The notes beneath the pieces are model-generated. The model was not told where the DNA came from. It did no database searches and worked only from the letters and a program-made list of their open reading frames with translations. The translations under genes and the position numbers were made by a program. This document shows, piece after piece, positions 1 through 9,721 of a stretch of 64,000 bases of DNA; the first letter of the stretch is position 1; every line of letters starts with the position of its first letter. The DNA is from CAZLCC01 sp964570845 (GTDB taxonomy: Bacteria; Patescibacteriota; Saccharimonadia; Saccharimonadales; Saccharimonadaceae): NCBI GenBank assembly GCA_964570845.1, contig CAZMZB010000001.1:248001-312000 (forward strand), read 5' to 3'.

Positions 1-172
1 ATATTCCGTTCATAAATAATACTACTAAATGTCCTATTGCTATAAGTACTAAGTAAAAAGGATGTACTGATAATAGTGCCTCAAATTCTCTAATATTTGC
101 AAAGAAATAGCCGATAAAAATTATGACAACTAGCAGAGTTATTACAATTGAAATTGTTCTATTTTTTTTCAT
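1..172 (-). CDS. Partial membrane protein, lysylphosphatidylglycerol synthase TM / UPF0104-like (5' end only)
   Basis: Reading the minus strand from an ATG at 172 gives 57 open codons that run off the left edge. The product starts MKKNRTISIVIT, continues into a hydrophobic helix (VVIIFIGYFFA), then a short polar stretch with REFEALLS, and then a second hydrophobic helix. This pattern matches the start of the LPG_synthase_TM/UPF0104 family of polytopic proteins, which flip or modify lipid-linked substrates and are common next to glycosyltransferases. It is divergent from the FkbM methyltransferase gene. Only two helices are visible, so the family call is tentative. Confidence 0.5.
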   Translation of the reverse strand, partial: MKKNRTISIVITLLVVIIFIGYFFANIREFEALLSVHPFYLVLIAIGHLVVLFMNGI

Positions 173-228
173 CTATAGTAATCATTATAGTCGATATACA
201 TAAAATCACATCTAAAATTTTGATACGA

Positions 229-237
229 TGTTATAAT
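229..237 (+). promoter_or_regulatory. Extended -10 promoter of the FkbM gene
   Basis: TGT directly precedes TATAAT (232-237). No good -35 hexamer is visible, which is usual for extended -10 promoters. It lies about 42 bp before the ATG at 279, and an AAGGAG ribosome site is present at 262-267. Confidence 0.5.
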
Positions 238-278
238 TTAACTTTAGTTGCGCTAAAATATAAGGAGTTCAAATTACT

Positions 279-1103
279 ATGATACTTAAAAGGTTACGGC
301 AGCTACAGCCAATACGCAGAAACAGCATATGGTTAAAAAGCCCCATATCTCTTTCTGAGAAGATAATTTACTATCCAAATATTATAGTAGCTTTTATAAG
401 GCCTCTAGCGGGAAAAGACAGAAAGATTCGATACCTAGGTTCAGATTTTCGTTACGACAATATTTATAGCCCCCTTTCTCTTCAAGCTTATCCATTTGAA
501 ATTGGAAACATATTAAAAAATACAGATACTGATATCAATTATGTACTAGATATAGGAGGAAACATTGGACAATTTTCAAAGACTTTCTCATATATTAATA
601 AAGATGCACATATAGACGTTTTCGAGCCGAATCAAGTTATCTTTAAACAGCTGGAAGATAACTTAGGAAATAACCCCAATATAAAACTATGGAATTTTGG
701 CGTTGGGGAAGCTAAGAAGAAAATGAAGTTAAAATTTGAAAAAGGGAAATCTGCAATAGGATCTTTCTTGGAGGCAAACGCGAGTAATTCTGATAATCCC
801 AATCTTGAAAAAATATCTGTAAAAATCACGAATGATATTCCTAAGATTACAAAACGAACAAATTATGACCTTATAAAAATTGATGTGGAAGGCTATGAAT
901 ATGAGGCACTAAAATATCTTGGCAAGAATATAAAAACAAAATATTTATTTGTTGAAGTCTCAGGTATTGGAAGATATAAAACCTTCAAACATTCTTCTCT
1001 GTTTAATCTGATTAAAAAACAATTCGGAGATTTTGATATAGTCTATCAATCAGAAACCTCTTCAAGAGATGCAACCATAGAGTTCTTATTTAAGTTTGTT
1101 TAA
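279..1103 (+). CDS. FkbM family SAM-dependent methyltransferase
   Basis: This 274-residue protein is predicted to transfer a methyl group from S-adenosylmethionine, probably to a hydroxyl of a sugar or glycan. The Rossmann motif I is DIGGNIG (about residues 91-97), followed by an acidic FEPN loop (115-118) that would bind the ribose. The family-typical IDVEGYEYEAL segment lies at about 201-211. The start has a clear AAGGAG at 262-267. The gene sits at the edge of a glycosyltransferase cluster, so capping or decorating an exported polysaccharide is the likely job. Its 3' end overlaps the convergent GT2 gene by 18 bp. Family is secure; substrate is unknown. Confidence 0.85.
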   Translation: MILKRLRQLQPIRRNSIWLKSPISLSEKIIYYPNIIVAFIRPLAGKDRKIRYLGSDFRYDNIYSPLSLQAYPFEIGNILKNTDTDINYVLDIGGNIGQFSKTFSYINKDAHIDVFEPNQVIFKQLEDNLGNNPNIKLWNFGVGEAKKKMKLKFEKGKSAIGSFLEANASNSDNPNLEKISVKITNDIPKITKRTNYDLIKIDVEGYEYEALKYLGKNIKTKYLFVEVSGIGRYKTFKHSSLFNLIKKQFGDFDIVYQSETSSRDATIEFLFKFV

Positions 1104-2114
1104 AATATTTATAAATAACCCTTTTATTAGGCCGAGTGAAAATAAAACAGCTATGGCTGGGGCGGCAAAGAATATAGCCTTTTTCTCTTGCCAATTTTCA
1201 CCCAATAATATACTTAATACTAGCCCTGCTAAAATCAAAGCTACCATGAAAACGAGAATCGCCTTCCAATACAAAAACACAAATACTATTAGCATTAACG
1301 TGGCTATATAGAAAAAGATTAATGGATAAAAAAATCTTGTTTGAGGCTGCAAATAATAATCAACAAATTTAGGCCCCCGTTCATAAAGATGTCTAACCTG
1401 TTTCTGTAGATTGGTCCTTGGCCTGTAGTAAATTGTTAACTTACTAGTTCTAAGCAAGCCTCTTTTGGTAATTAGCATTATTTCTTTTAGTATTTTTGTA
1501 TCATCACTAATGTTCCTTACATCTTTTTGGGCGTATGCTTTTTTTACAGTCTGGCATGCTTTTAGAAAGATATCTTTCTCTACAACTAGAGAGGTTGTGC
1601 CTTTGGATGACTTTTCAAAATTACTTTTTGTAATGTAATAATCCTCAAAACTACTTCCCCACTTATTACCGTATGCCTTCTTCCGTATTGCACTAATTGT
1701 TATAGAGATAGCATTCAAGCTATCTTCAACTTCCATAACATTTGGCACAATGCACTCTTCATCCATTGTTGTCAGCTTGCTTAAATAATCTTTTTCCAGT
1801 TCAACCCTGTCATCAATAAACAGTAGTCTTGAATATTTTGCTAGCTCTGCACCCTTAACACGAGCCTCAAATCTTCCTTTATTATTTGCAAATTGGCGCA
1901 CCCTAAAAGGAATTTTATTATCTTTAAATATTGCCTCCTTTTGTTCAACAATCTTCTTAAGATCCTCATTAATACCATCAATAATGACGATTATTTCGTA
2001 GTTTATTTTAGAAACTTTTTTTTGCTCAATAATACTATCAAGGGTGAACTGGATAGTTTCTTCGCCCGTATAGGTTGGCACTATGATTGAAATAGTATTA
2101 TTTTTTTTAACCAT
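1086..2114 (-). CDS. Membrane-anchored family 2 glycosyltransferase
   Basis: The 342-residue protein starts with a GT2 nucleotide-binding fold: ISIIVPTYTGEETIQFTLDS near residues 8-27, then EIIVIIDG, and FIDDRVEL at about 95-102 as the acidic metal/nucleotide-binding loop. Two to three strongly hydrophobic segments occupy about 260-340, so the enzyme is anchored with its catalytic domain facing the cytoplasm. It would transfer a sugar from an NDP-sugar onto a lipid-linked acceptor. Its start overlaps the stop of the upstream epimerase gene by 8 bp, suggesting translational coupling. Sugar specificity cannot be read from the sequence. Confidence 0.85.
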   Translation of the reverse strand: MVKKNNTISIIVPTYTGEETIQFTLDSIIEQKKVSKINYEIIVIIDGINEDLKKIVEQKEAIFKDNKIPFRVRQFANNKGRFEARVKGAELAKYSRLLFIDDRVELEKDYLSKLTTMDEECIVPNVMEVEDSLNAISITISAIRKKAYGNKWGSSFEDYYITKSNFEKSSKGTTSLVVEKDIFLKACQTVKKAYAQKDVRNISDDTKILKEIMLITKRGLLRTSKLTIYYRPRTNLQKQVRHLYERGPKFVDYYLQPQTRFFYPLIFFYIATLMLIVFVFLYWKAILVFMVALILAGLVLSILLGENWQEKKAIFFAAPAIAVLFSLGLIKGLFINILNKLK

Positions 2115-3204
2115 AGTTATGCTCTTTCAAATAGGTAGCGATTATAAGGGAGGGGGTTGCAGTTTTTTGAAATGCTGGCTTTTTATAATCTTTATAATTT
2201 TTTATGAACTTCTTTGTAATACTTTCATCTAGCTTTGAAATAACAGCCGTTTCACCAAGCCCTTCTTTTCTTTCAGTCTCATTTCTAAATAGGAGTGTGG
2301 GTTTGCCCATATGATAAAGTTCTTCTTGATTTCCTCCACCATCAGTTATCACGAACTCACTGCCTTTAACTAATTTTATAAATTGAAGATATTCAAGACG
2401 AGGCAACAGTGTAATGTTGCTATTTTCAGCAAGTTGGTTTTTTAATTTAGGTAATTTATTAAGTTGCTCTTTAGTGGCAGGGTGTTGTACCCAATATATA
2501 TGAAAGCTCTTTGCTATATCCTGAGTTCTTTGAATAATCTCCGTAAACCTATCTTCTTTAAATATATTCTCATACCTATGCAAACTGGCAACAACATATG
2601 GTTTTTGCAGCTTAAAACCAAGTTCTGCTTCGTCGCAATTTTGTAAACCGAACCTCAAAACATCCATTTGTGTATTTTCTTTTGTATTAATTTTTTCGCC
2701 TTTATATTTCTTTAAATTCTCTACAGCCCAATCCCCAGGACATGCATAAACATTGCTTAAGCGAAATGTAATAAGTCTATTAATTTCTTCCGGGAACGGC
2801 TTAAATAAGTTGAAGCTCCTTAGACCAGATTCAACATGCATAACTCTGCAACGATTTAGTCTTCCTAGCAGCGCCCCCCACCAGGTAGTTAAGGTGTCCC
2901 CGTGAGTTAAAACTATATTATTTTTGCCCGTATAGCCATCAAGAATTTTCTTACCTTTTCGTAACTGCAATAAACTTTTTAAAAACCAAAACCAAACCTT
3001 GCGCATCGTTTTAGCTTCAGTGTCCCAATTAAAAAGAATATAGTCAGGATTTTTTATCCCAAAAACTTTAATCGTATTTTCAATAGTATCTTTATGCTGA
3101 GCCGTATAAATCCATCGCCATTTTAAATTCTGCTTATCACACTCTTGCATAATAGGTGCCATTTTAAATAGCTGCGCTCTGGTTCCAATTACAAAATGTA
3201 TCAT
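2107..3204 (-). CDS. UDP-N-acetylglucosamine 2-epimerase
   Basis: The 365-residue product has the GT-B-like fold signatures of the WecB/MnaA family: VIGTRAQLFKMAPIM at the N-terminus, LTHGDTLTTWWGALLG, HVESGLRSFNLFKPFPEE (the family is typified by HxEAGxR followed by PEE), a conserved SLHRYEN segment, and TDGGGNQEE with a downstream LLFRNETERKEG. It would interconvert UDP-GlcNAc and UDP-ManNAc in the cytoplasm, supplying ManNAc-type residues for the neighbouring glycosyltransferases. Length is normal. It is upstream of, and overlaps, the GT2 gene at 1086-2114. The canonical SGG before the NQEE motif is DGGG here, a common variant. Confidence 0.85.
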   Translation of the reverse strand: MIHFVIGTRAQLFKMAPIMQECDKQNLKWRWIYTAQHKDTIENTIKVFGIKNPDYILFNWDTEAKTMRKVWFWFLKSLLQLRKGKKILDGYTGKNNIVLTHGDTLTTWWGALLGRLNRCRVMHVESGLRSFNLFKPFPEEINRLITFRLSNVYACPGDWAVENLKKYKGEKINTKENTQMDVLRFGLQNCDEAELGFKLQKPYVVASLHRYENIFKEDRFTEIIQRTQDIAKSFHIYWVQHPATKEQLNKLPKLKNQLAENSNITLLPRLEYLQFIKLVKGSEFVITDGGGNQEELYHMGKPTLLFRNETERKEGLGETAVISKLDESITKKFIKNYKDYKKPAFQKTATPSLIIATYLKEHNYG

Positions 3205-3293
3205 TATTTATTCTTTCTTTGAAAAATATATTGGCTCTTAGTGATTATACCAGATACAGTAAGGCGTGCTTGCCTCTAACCTAGAGTAATAAG

Positions 3294-4745
3294 TTATTCA
3301 CCTTTTACTAGTGGGCTAACAATTTTTTGTAATGATTGATTAACTCTTATGACATTTTTATTATCCCAATAGTAAGCTTCTGAGCCATGTGATATATAAG
3401 TGGATACTCCCCCCCCCTGGGTAAACACAGCGAGTATCGCTATAACTAGGGTGACTTTTAGCCAAAACCTGCTGCCGAGAATATGGTTAATAGAAACAGC
3501 AGTAAAAACCAGAAATATCGGGACAATACTGAGCAAATATCTAGGCTGATTCGCGAGTAGCATGTGGGTCTTGTAGTAGCCAGTAATATTTAATAAGAAT
3601 AGGCTGGACACTAATGCTAAAATCATGCTTAGTAAGAAATACCAAGCTTTATTTTTTTGCAAAGACTGCCACGCATAAAGAATGCTGCCTAGGCTTACAA
3701 ATACAAGCAAATAGATGGCTGTCAAGAATCTATTTGGTGCAGTTTTTACCTCTCCGCTAAAAGCATTGGCACTATTTTGACTATTTAAACCTACTGCCCA
3801 TGCTGACATTAGAGACGGGGGATCTAGTTTTGGACGCTGGTCTTTTGTATTTACAGCATTTAGGTCTCGTCGGAAAACTGCATTTTTTAGACAGCGATCC
3901 ATAGACAAAACAGCCTGACAAGAAGGTGTGGGGGTTTTATATTGGATAATATTTTTCAAATATACACCCGAAAATATTACTATAGGAATCACCAATGCAG
4001 TAGCCCATAGACCAAGATAAATCTTATTGGATTTCTTGAATGAACGAGAAATATTCTTGGGCAGATCCTTTATGTTTTTGTTTCTGTAAGTAAAAAGGGA
4101 AATATAGATAATACCTACCGCAAATAATGGCAAAAACATGAATTTTGTTAATGATGCCAAACACCCAGTTATCACAACTCCCGCATAATTTTCCCATCTA
4201 ATTTTTTTCTCTATTAAAATATTGACTGAGAATAAAAAGAATAACCCAGCCAATGGCAGTAAAAGATTGTCGTAATTAATGGTTGCAGCAGTCAAAGGGA
4301 CAATTGGGATTAATATATAAAATAAAAAGGCAATATTTATAAAAATCTGCCGAAATCCCACTCTTCTGAAGAGGGTGGAATAAACTATAAGTCCCACACA
4401 GGCTAAGATAATATTAATAATCCTCAACACAATAACCTTAGCCTCATAATTAGCTCCAAAAATATCTAACAACCTGTAAGGAAAGCTCATTAGATAGTGA
4501 TATAACGTCGCTGATCCATTGGATAAATTACCTAAATAATCATACTGAGTGGGCTGATTAGCTATGAACGGAGAAATCTGTTGAGCAAAGATTTGGATAA
4601 CAGGATAATGAAAATTCTCATCATATGGGAGAATTTTAAAAGTAATAGCTATCCATAATGCCTGTATAAAAAAAAGGATTACAATTAAACCAAAAAAATA
4701 TTTTGAGCCCAAAAAAGCAACTATCTTGTCGTATATTTTGCTCAT
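3294..4745 (-). CDS. Polytopic GT-C type glycosyltransferase-like membrane protein (copy 1)
   Basis: The 483-residue protein has about ten hydrophobic segments. An acidic extracytoplasmic motif PYDENFHY follows the first helix (about residue 40), which is the expected position of the catalytic Asp/Glu in PMT/ArnT-type GT-C enzymes. Such enzymes use polyprenyl-phosphate sugars on the outer face of the membrane. The gene at 16761-18281 is a clear paralogue: both share LMSFPYR, NYDNL, a K-F-x-FLP segment and a C-terminal Y-W motif, and both flank the glycan cluster on the same strand. Assignment as a glycosyltransferase rests on topology and motif only; specificity is unknown. Confidence 0.65.
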   Translation of the reverse strand: MSKIYDKIVAFLGSKYFFGLIVILFFIQALWIAITFKILPYDENFHYPVIQIFAQQISPFIANQPTQYDYLGNLSNGSATLYHYLMSFPYRLLDIFGANYEAKVIVLRIINIILACVGLIVYSTLFRRVGFRQIFINIAFLFYILIPIVPLTAATINYDNLLLPLAGLFFLFSVNILIEKKIRWENYAGVVITGCLASLTKFMFLPLFAVGIIYISLFTYRNKNIKDLPKNISRSFKKSNKIYLGLWATALVIPIVIFSGVYLKNIIQYKTPTPSCQAVLSMDRCLKNAVFRRDLNAVNTKDQRPKLDPPSLMSAWAVGLNSQNSANAFSGEVKTAPNRFLTAIYLLVFVSLGSILYAWQSLQKNKAWYFLLSMILALVSSLFLLNITGYYKTHMLLANQPRYLLSIVPIFLVFTAVSINHILGSRFWLKVTLVIAILAVFTQGGGVSTYISHGSEAYYWDNKNVIRVNQSLQKIVSPLVKGE

Positions 4746-4806
4746 CAGCTTATATTTTACCTCAAAAGACCTTCTCGTGTCTCTTTATTGTTTGTAAAGC
4801 CTTGCG

Positions 4807-4812
4807 TATAAT
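4807..4812 (+). promoter_or_regulatory. -10 element upstream of GT4 gene
   Basis: TATAAT lies 31 bp before the ATG at 4844 in the short divergent gap between two glycan genes. The -35 is poor, and no Shine-Dalgarno sequence is visible before the ATG. Confidence 0.35.
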
Positions 4813-4843
4813 AACACCTGTTACTATTTAATGGATAACTGTT

Positions 4844-6184
4844 ATGAAAAAAATACTGATAATATCGCACGATAAAGTTGGCGAAGCAATGGCTGGTCCT
4901 GGTATTCGCTACCATCAAATGGCCAATATATTAAGTGGCAGCTTTGATGTAACACTTGGCTCTTTTCATAAAGGATATATTGAAAAAGTAAGAGGATCAC
5001 TCTATAAAACTGCGTATATACCCGAGGATGATTTTAGCGGATATTTCTCTAATGCCGATATTATTATTGCAATGTGGCTTAATGAAGAAATGGTAAAGTG
5101 TGCAAAAGAAAAAAATGCTTTAGTTATTTTTGATATCTATGCTCCTGTACCCGTAGAAGACCTTGTTCAAAGAGTTTTTGCAAAAAGAGTGGGACCGGAT
5201 TCTGATTATGAGTATAGCGAAATTTTAAAGAACTACCGTTTCTTTATTCAAAATGGTGATTCCTTCCTTTGCTCTAATGATTATCAAAAAGATTTTTGGA
5301 TAGGATATTCCTTCGCCAATCAATGCGTTCTGCCATCAAAATATAAAGAAGACCGTATAGATGATCATCTTTTATTAGCTCCGATGGGTATTAATCCAGA
5401 AGAACTCTCTTCTCCTGCGTATAAAAAAGATCTGCTGTCAAAAAGAGTTGGGGCCAAAAAAGATGATTTCATCATTTTATGGACGGGTGGCATATGGGAC
5501 TGGTTTGATGCTCTAACACCCATAAAAGCCGTTAAAAAAGTTGTTGAGTCGGAAAACAGTAGTGTAAAGCTTGTATTTTTAGGAACGAAACATCCAAACG
5601 AAGATGTCCTCGCGATGAAAGAGTTAAAACTAGCGTATAGCTTATCCAAAAAATTAGGGCTGTTAAATAAAAATGTTTTCTTCTTAGAGGGCTGGGTACC
5701 TTATGGCGATCGACTGTCTTACTTCAATCGCGCCGACCTTGCTCTTTATGCGCACAAACCATCGATTGAAGCTCGATTCTCTCATAGAACCAGGGTTCTT
5801 GATCACATTCTAACAAACACACCGACGCTTGCAACAAGAGGTGATTATTTTGCCGAATACATGGATACTCATAACATGGGAGTCGTAGTTGAACCAGAAG
5901 ATCCTGCAGCAATGGCAAAAGCCATAAAGCACCTAATAGACGGTCCTGATACTGTAAAAAATATAAGAAAATCAATCGATAAGAAAAAGCGTGAATTTTA
6001 TTGGGCTAATGTTCTTGCTCCGCTGGTAGATTTTATTAAAGGCTCAGAGAATATACATCCAAAACCATTCACACCAAAAACAAGTAGTTCTGCCGCAAAA
6101 ACAAAAGGTGTTAACGTTCTGAAAAAACATGCTCCTAAATCTTTAAAAAAGATCTATAAAACTATTCGTGGAAATTCATTATAA
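4844..6184 (+). CDS. Family 4 (GT-B) glycosyltransferase
   Basis: The 446-residue cytoplasmic protein has the two-lobed layout of GT4 enzymes. The N-terminal lobe begins MKKILIISHDKVGEAMAGPGIRYHQMA, with the glycine-rich acceptor loop of this fold. The C-terminal lobe has ILWTGGIWDW, a KLVFLGTKHPNE strand, FLEGWVPYGDRLSYFNRADLALYAH, and a late VEPEDPAAMAKAI segment in the nucleotide-sugar site. The last 50 residues are basic and look like a membrane-association tail. It is transcribed with the two-domain GT2 gene 39 bp downstream. The donor sugar is not predictable. Confidence 0.8.
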   Translation: MKKILIISHDKVGEAMAGPGIRYHQMANILSGSFDVTLGSFHKGYIEKVRGSLYKTAYIPEDDFSGYFSNADIIIAMWLNEEMVKCAKEKNALVIFDIYAPVPVEDLVQRVFAKRVGPDSDYEYSEILKNYRFFIQNGDSFLCSNDYQKDFWIGYSFANQCVLPSKYKEDRIDDHLLLAPMGINPEELSSPAYKKDLLSKRVGAKKDDFIILWTGGIWDWFDALTPIKAVKKVVESENSSVKLVFLGTKHPNEDVLAMKELKLAYSLSKKLGLLNKNVFFLEGWVPYGDRLSYFNRADLALYAHKPSIEARFSHRTRVLDHILTNTPTLATRGDYFAEYMDTHNMGVVVEPEDPAAMAKAIKHLIDGPDTVKNIRKSIDKKKREFYWANVLAPLVDFIKGSENIHPKPFTPKTSSSAAKTKGVNVLKKHAPKSLKKIYKTIRGNSL

Positions 6185-6223
6185 AAGATGGTTTACCCTA
6201 CCTTTTATTGTTAAACTATTGTT

Positions 6224-8038
6224 ATGCAGAAAAAAATACCCTTTGTTAGTATCATAGTTTTAAGTTGGAATAATATTGAAAGTACCACGTCTTGTTTAGA
6301 ATCTCTCAAAAAACTCTCTTACAAAAATAAAGAGATTATTTTTGTTGATAATGGATCAACTGATGGATCAAAGGAGTTTCTATCAAAACAAAAAAATATT
6401 AGATATGTCGATTTACCAAAAAATCTTGGTTTCACAGGTGGTCATATTGAAGGACTCAAACATGCAGAAGGACAGTTTATAGCTATTATAAATAATGATT
6501 TATTAATTGATGATAGCTGGATTGAAAAATGCTTAGAAACATTTTCAAGACAAAAAGATGCTGCCGCTGTCGGAGGTAGATCCTATGCATGGGATGGTAA
6601 AGAAAAAAACCCAAAGAAAGTAGGGGCTTTTTCTTCCTTCCAAGAAGTCGATTCTCTGGGTGGTTATACAAAGACACTTCTGAATGGCGAGTATGAAAGA
6701 CCGGTGGACGGAATATCTGGCGCTGCCTTAATGATTAAAAAAGATATCATAGACAAAGTTGGCTATTTAGACGACACATTCTTTGCCTATTACGAAGAAA
6801 CTGATCTCATTGCACGCTTTATTCGTGCTGGATATAGGGCTTATTATAATCCCGAAGCAATAGTATGGCACGAGGTGGCAGGAAGCTCTAAGGGTGGTGA
6901 GGAAAGTTATTTTTATCTTTACATGATGCATCGCAATAGATATATGTTTGGACTTAAAAATTTTGATAATGAATACCTACCAAGATTCAAAAAGAACTAT
7001 ACAAAAGAATTTATCTCGTCTCTCTCTCGATACATTAGACATCGTAGTGACATAGACGCTAGAGCCAGAGTTAACGCCTATGTTTGGAATATGAAGCATA
7101 AAGAAGAAACTTTGAGAAAAAGAGAGAAATCAATTTCACTAGGGAAAACTTATAATAAGAAACTCCCAAGCTACCTCCCGAAAGATATTACGATCATTAT
7201 ACCTTGCTACAACTATGCAAAATACGTATCACAAGCTATTGATTCTGCCCTAAACCAAACTGTCTCTCCGACAAAAATCATTATTATTAACGACGGCTCA
7301 ACAGACAACTCTCTTGACGAGATTGTTAAGTATAAAAGTCATCCCTTGATTGAAGTTATTGATCAAAAAAATCAAGGGGTTATAAAAACAAAAAACAAAG
7401 GAATTGGCTTATCAAGGACATACTGGACCCTCTTCTTAGATGCTGATGATACTCTTGATATCAAAGCTCTAGAAAAAATGCTTCAAAAAGCCGAGGAAAA
7501 GCCTACCGATGTTATCTATAGTGATATGCAACTCTTCGGGGCGGGGCGAGGTTATTTTAGCGCAAGAAACTTTAGCCCATACGGTCTAGTGTCGCAAAAC
7601 TTTATTAATAACAGCTCACTCATAAATACTACTTCTCTGGTTCGCTCTGGCGGCTATAAAGAAGAAATGTCAGGGGGGCTAGAGGACTGGGAGCTATACC
7701 TTACTCTTTTTGAGCAAGGTGCTAGATTTCAATACGTTGCTGAACCACTTTTAAACTATCGGCAACATGAAAAAACTATCGCTAGTAGAAATACTCTTGT
7801 TTTAGAAAAAGATAAAGAGCTATACTCTATTCTCAAAAATCTACACCCTACTACCTTTAAGAAATACTCTCGAGTTAAGATGTTTGTTATTTCCCCAATT
7901 AGGGGTTTGTTCTATATTTTTAGATATCCAGGATTAATTTTGGTTACTATTAGGTCAATTCCTGCGATGATTAAGCAAGCCGTCCATGCCCTGTTACATA
8001 ACGCTCGTTCATATATTGCCAAGAAAAAGGGTCTATAA
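6224..8038 (+). CDS. Two-domain family 2 glycosyltransferase
   Basis: The 604-residue protein carries two complete GT2 domains in tandem. Domain 1 (about 1-250) has VSIIVLSWNNIESTTSCLES, the NNDLLIDDSW acidic loop and a YYEETDLIARF segment typical of rhamnosyltransferase-like enzymes. Domain 2 (about 320-530) has ITIIIPCYNYAKYVSQAIDS, FLDADDTLD as its DxD loop and a GGLEDWELYLTL segment. Two active sites in one chain suggest that it adds two successive sugars, as in bifunctional polymerising GT2 enzymes; this is inference. No SD is visible before the ATG. The next gene is convergent. Confidence 0.85.
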   Translation: MQKKIPFVSIIVLSWNNIESTTSCLESLKKLSYKNKEIIFVDNGSTDGSKEFLSKQKNIRYVDLPKNLGFTGGHIEGLKHAEGQFIAIINNDLLIDDSWIEKCLETFSRQKDAAAVGGRSYAWDGKEKNPKKVGAFSSFQEVDSLGGYTKTLLNGEYERPVDGISGAALMIKKDIIDKVGYLDDTFFAYYEETDLIARFIRAGYRAYYNPEAIVWHEVAGSSKGGEESYFYLYMMHRNRYMFGLKNFDNEYLPRFKKNYTKEFISSLSRYIRHRSDIDARARVNAYVWNMKHKEETLRKREKSISLGKTYNKKLPSYLPKDITIIIPCYNYAKYVSQAIDSALNQTVSPTKIIIINDGSTDNSLDEIVKYKSHPLIEVIDQKNQGVIKTKNKGIGLSRTYWTLFLDADDTLDIKALEKMLQKAEEKPTDVIYSDMQLFGAGRGYFSARNFSPYGLVSQNFINNSSLINTTSLVRSGGYKEEMSGGLEDWELYLTLFEQGARFQYVAEPLLNYRQHEKTIASRNTLVLEKDKELYSILKNLHPTTFKKYSRVKMFVISPIRGLFYIFRYPGLILVTIRSIPAMIKQAVHALLHNARSYIAKKKGL

Positions 8039-8059
8039 GTTCTACCTGGTTGTAATTAT

Positions 8060-9043
8060 TTAGCTAAATATCTTTTTCAAAATATTCTGAGGGGTGTTGA
8101 CTAGTTTTTTAATTAACGCAGCTAACTTATAACTCCGCGATTTCGTAATCACCCGAATAGTTTCTTCCAAGTTTTTTATTTGATCCCTTTGCTGGACTAT
8201 ATTTTCCTGTTGCTGTTGAATGATCTGCCTTCTCTCAATAGCATTTACCTCATGCACCATATCTCTCTTAAGCGTAAACTCTAATATGCTAGCCGCGTCA
8301 ACATTTTTATATTTTTTTAAATATTCTAGCTGGGTTTCAAGAAGCTTTTTATGCCTAGATATCATCATCTCTTTATTAGATGGTCTTGAATCAGATCCCT
8401 CACTCACTCGGTACATAACAGTCGCTTCAGGCAAATAAGAAAGTTCTGTCCTGTTAAATAAATCGAGCTGAATATTAAATGTGTCGTCTATTGCCGAAGC
8501 ATTAATTTCAGTGTTTATCTTTCGCAACAGTTTTGCATCGACTAACCATGTTGATGACATTGTAAATCCTTTTGTTGCTAACATTTCTGCATATGACTCT
8601 GGTCTATTAATATAGTTGCTTTCTACCGCAGAGTGGTGTGTTATTTCCCCTTTAGTGTTTATGATATCGTAATCTGTGCAACACCATAAAGAATCCTTGT
8701 TTTTTTTTAATAAGTTGACTTGCTTTTGTAGTTTCTTATCATCAATCCAATAATCATCGCCATCGCATCGTGCAATATATCTACCCTCAGCCTCTTTACA
8801 TATCTTAATCCATGTTTTTGTAATACCAAGGTTTTTTTTGTTATAAAACGCACGAATTCTCTTTGGATATTTTTTTGCATATTTTTTTATAATTTCAGGT
8901 GAATGATCGGTTGATTTATCATCAATTAGTAATATTTCGTATTCAAAATTAGCCTTTTGACATAAAAAGCTTTCAATCGCCTCGGCAATCCAATCACCCT
9001 TATTGTAGTTTGTGCAAACTATTGATACTAGAATTTTACTCAT
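8060..9043 (-). CDS. Family 2 glycosyltransferase with C-terminal coiled coil
   Basis: The 327-residue protein begins VSIVCTNYNKGDWIAEAIES, followed by EILLIDDKSTDHS and RCDGDDYWID as the DxD donor site, which makes it a GT2 enzyme of the EpsE/WcaA kind. From about residue 260 it has a glutamine-rich coiled coil (RRQIIQQQQENIVQQRDQ) and ends in a basic segment that includes ITKSRSYKLA, a tail often seen on polysaccharide glycosyltransferases. The coiled coil may mediate assembly with other enzymes of the cluster. It is divergent from the secreted-protein pair that starts at 9173. Confidence 0.85.
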   Translation of the reverse strand: MSKILVSIVCTNYNKGDWIAEAIESFLCQKANFEYEILLIDDKSTDHSPEIIKKYAKKYPKRIRAFYNKKNLGITKTWIKICKEAEGRYIARCDGDDYWIDDKKLQKQVNLLKKNKDSLWCCTDYDIINTKGEITHHSAVESNYINRPESYAEMLATKGFTMSSTWLVDAKLLRKINTEINASAIDDTFNIQLDLFNRTELSYLPEATVMYRVSEGSDSRPSNKEMMISRHKKLLETQLEYLKKYKNVDAASILEFTLKRDMVHEVNAIERRQIIQQQQENIVQQRDQIKNLEETIRVITKSRSYKLAALIKKLVNTPQNILKKIFS

Positions 9044-9077
9044 TTTAGATGATTATATCATGAGAGGAGCATTCTAT

Positions 9078-9107
9078 TTGAAGTATATCCATAGATTATG
9101 TTATTCT
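9078..9107 (+). promoter_or_regulatory. Promoter of the secreted-protein pair
   Basis: TTGAAG (9078-9083), 18 bp, then TATTCT (9102-9107) with TGT immediately upstream of the hexamer, so an extended -10. It is about 65 bp before the ATG at 9173. Confidence 0.45.
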
Positions 9108-9172
9108 AAGTACACGAATATAGAAAAATAAAAACAGTAAACCACCTTTTTCAAATAGCGAGAACAACTGGC

Positions 9173-9721
9173 ATGAGAATATCATCTAAAAAACCTTTTT
9201 ATAAACGCAAAAAAGTCGTTGCCCTTTTCCTTATTATTTTTGTAATAATAACTGGTGCTACTGTTTTTGCGCTGAGAAGTAACGATAACAAATCTACTAA
9301 CCCGTCTTCAGGCAAAGCTAAACCCGAAAAAACAGAGAAAAAAGAAAGTGTTAAACAAGAATCAGTGGCATCTGACAGCGAACAAGAAAAAGAAGCTGTG
9401 AGAGTTAGTGATTCAGTTGCTTCTAGCGATAGTATTGAGGCGCCAAATATCACAAGGGCTGAGCAGATAGGTGATTTTATCAGAGTATCAGCAATATTTA
9501 ATAATCCCTCCAACGGAAAGTGTATTTTGAAGTTTGAGCAGGCTGGCCAGACTAGATTACAAAAAGAAGCTCCTGTTGTCATTGGGCCTTCATATTATGC
9601 CTGTAACGGATTTCGCGTACCACGCTCAGAGTTACCAAATAGTGGAGGGTGGAATATAATTATAATACACGAGCTAAACGGAAAAACTGCTCGTGCAAGC
9701 AAGGAGCTGGATGTTCAATAG
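9173..9721 (+). CDS. Membrane-anchored extracytoplasmic protein of unknown function
   Basis: The 182-residue protein has a basic N-terminus, one hydrophobic helix (about 14-34), then a 60-residue low-complexity Lys/Glu/Ser linker. A compact C-terminal domain of about 85 residues contains two cysteines (NGKCILKF and YYACNGFRV) that could form a disulfide. The alternating pattern of the C-terminal domain suggests an all-beta, Ig-like fold. The next gene starts inside its last four codons, so the two are translationally coupled, and a joint role at the cell surface is likely. I do not recognise the family. Confidence 0.6.
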   Translation: MRISSKKPFYKRKKVVALFLIIFVIITGATVFALRSNDNKSTNPSSGKAKPEKTEKKESVKQESVASDSEQEKEAVRVSDSVASSDSIEAPNITRAEQIGDFIRVSAIFNNPSNGKCILKFEQAGQTRLQKEAPVVIGPSYYACNGFRVPRSELPNSGGWNIIIIHELNGKTARASKELDVQ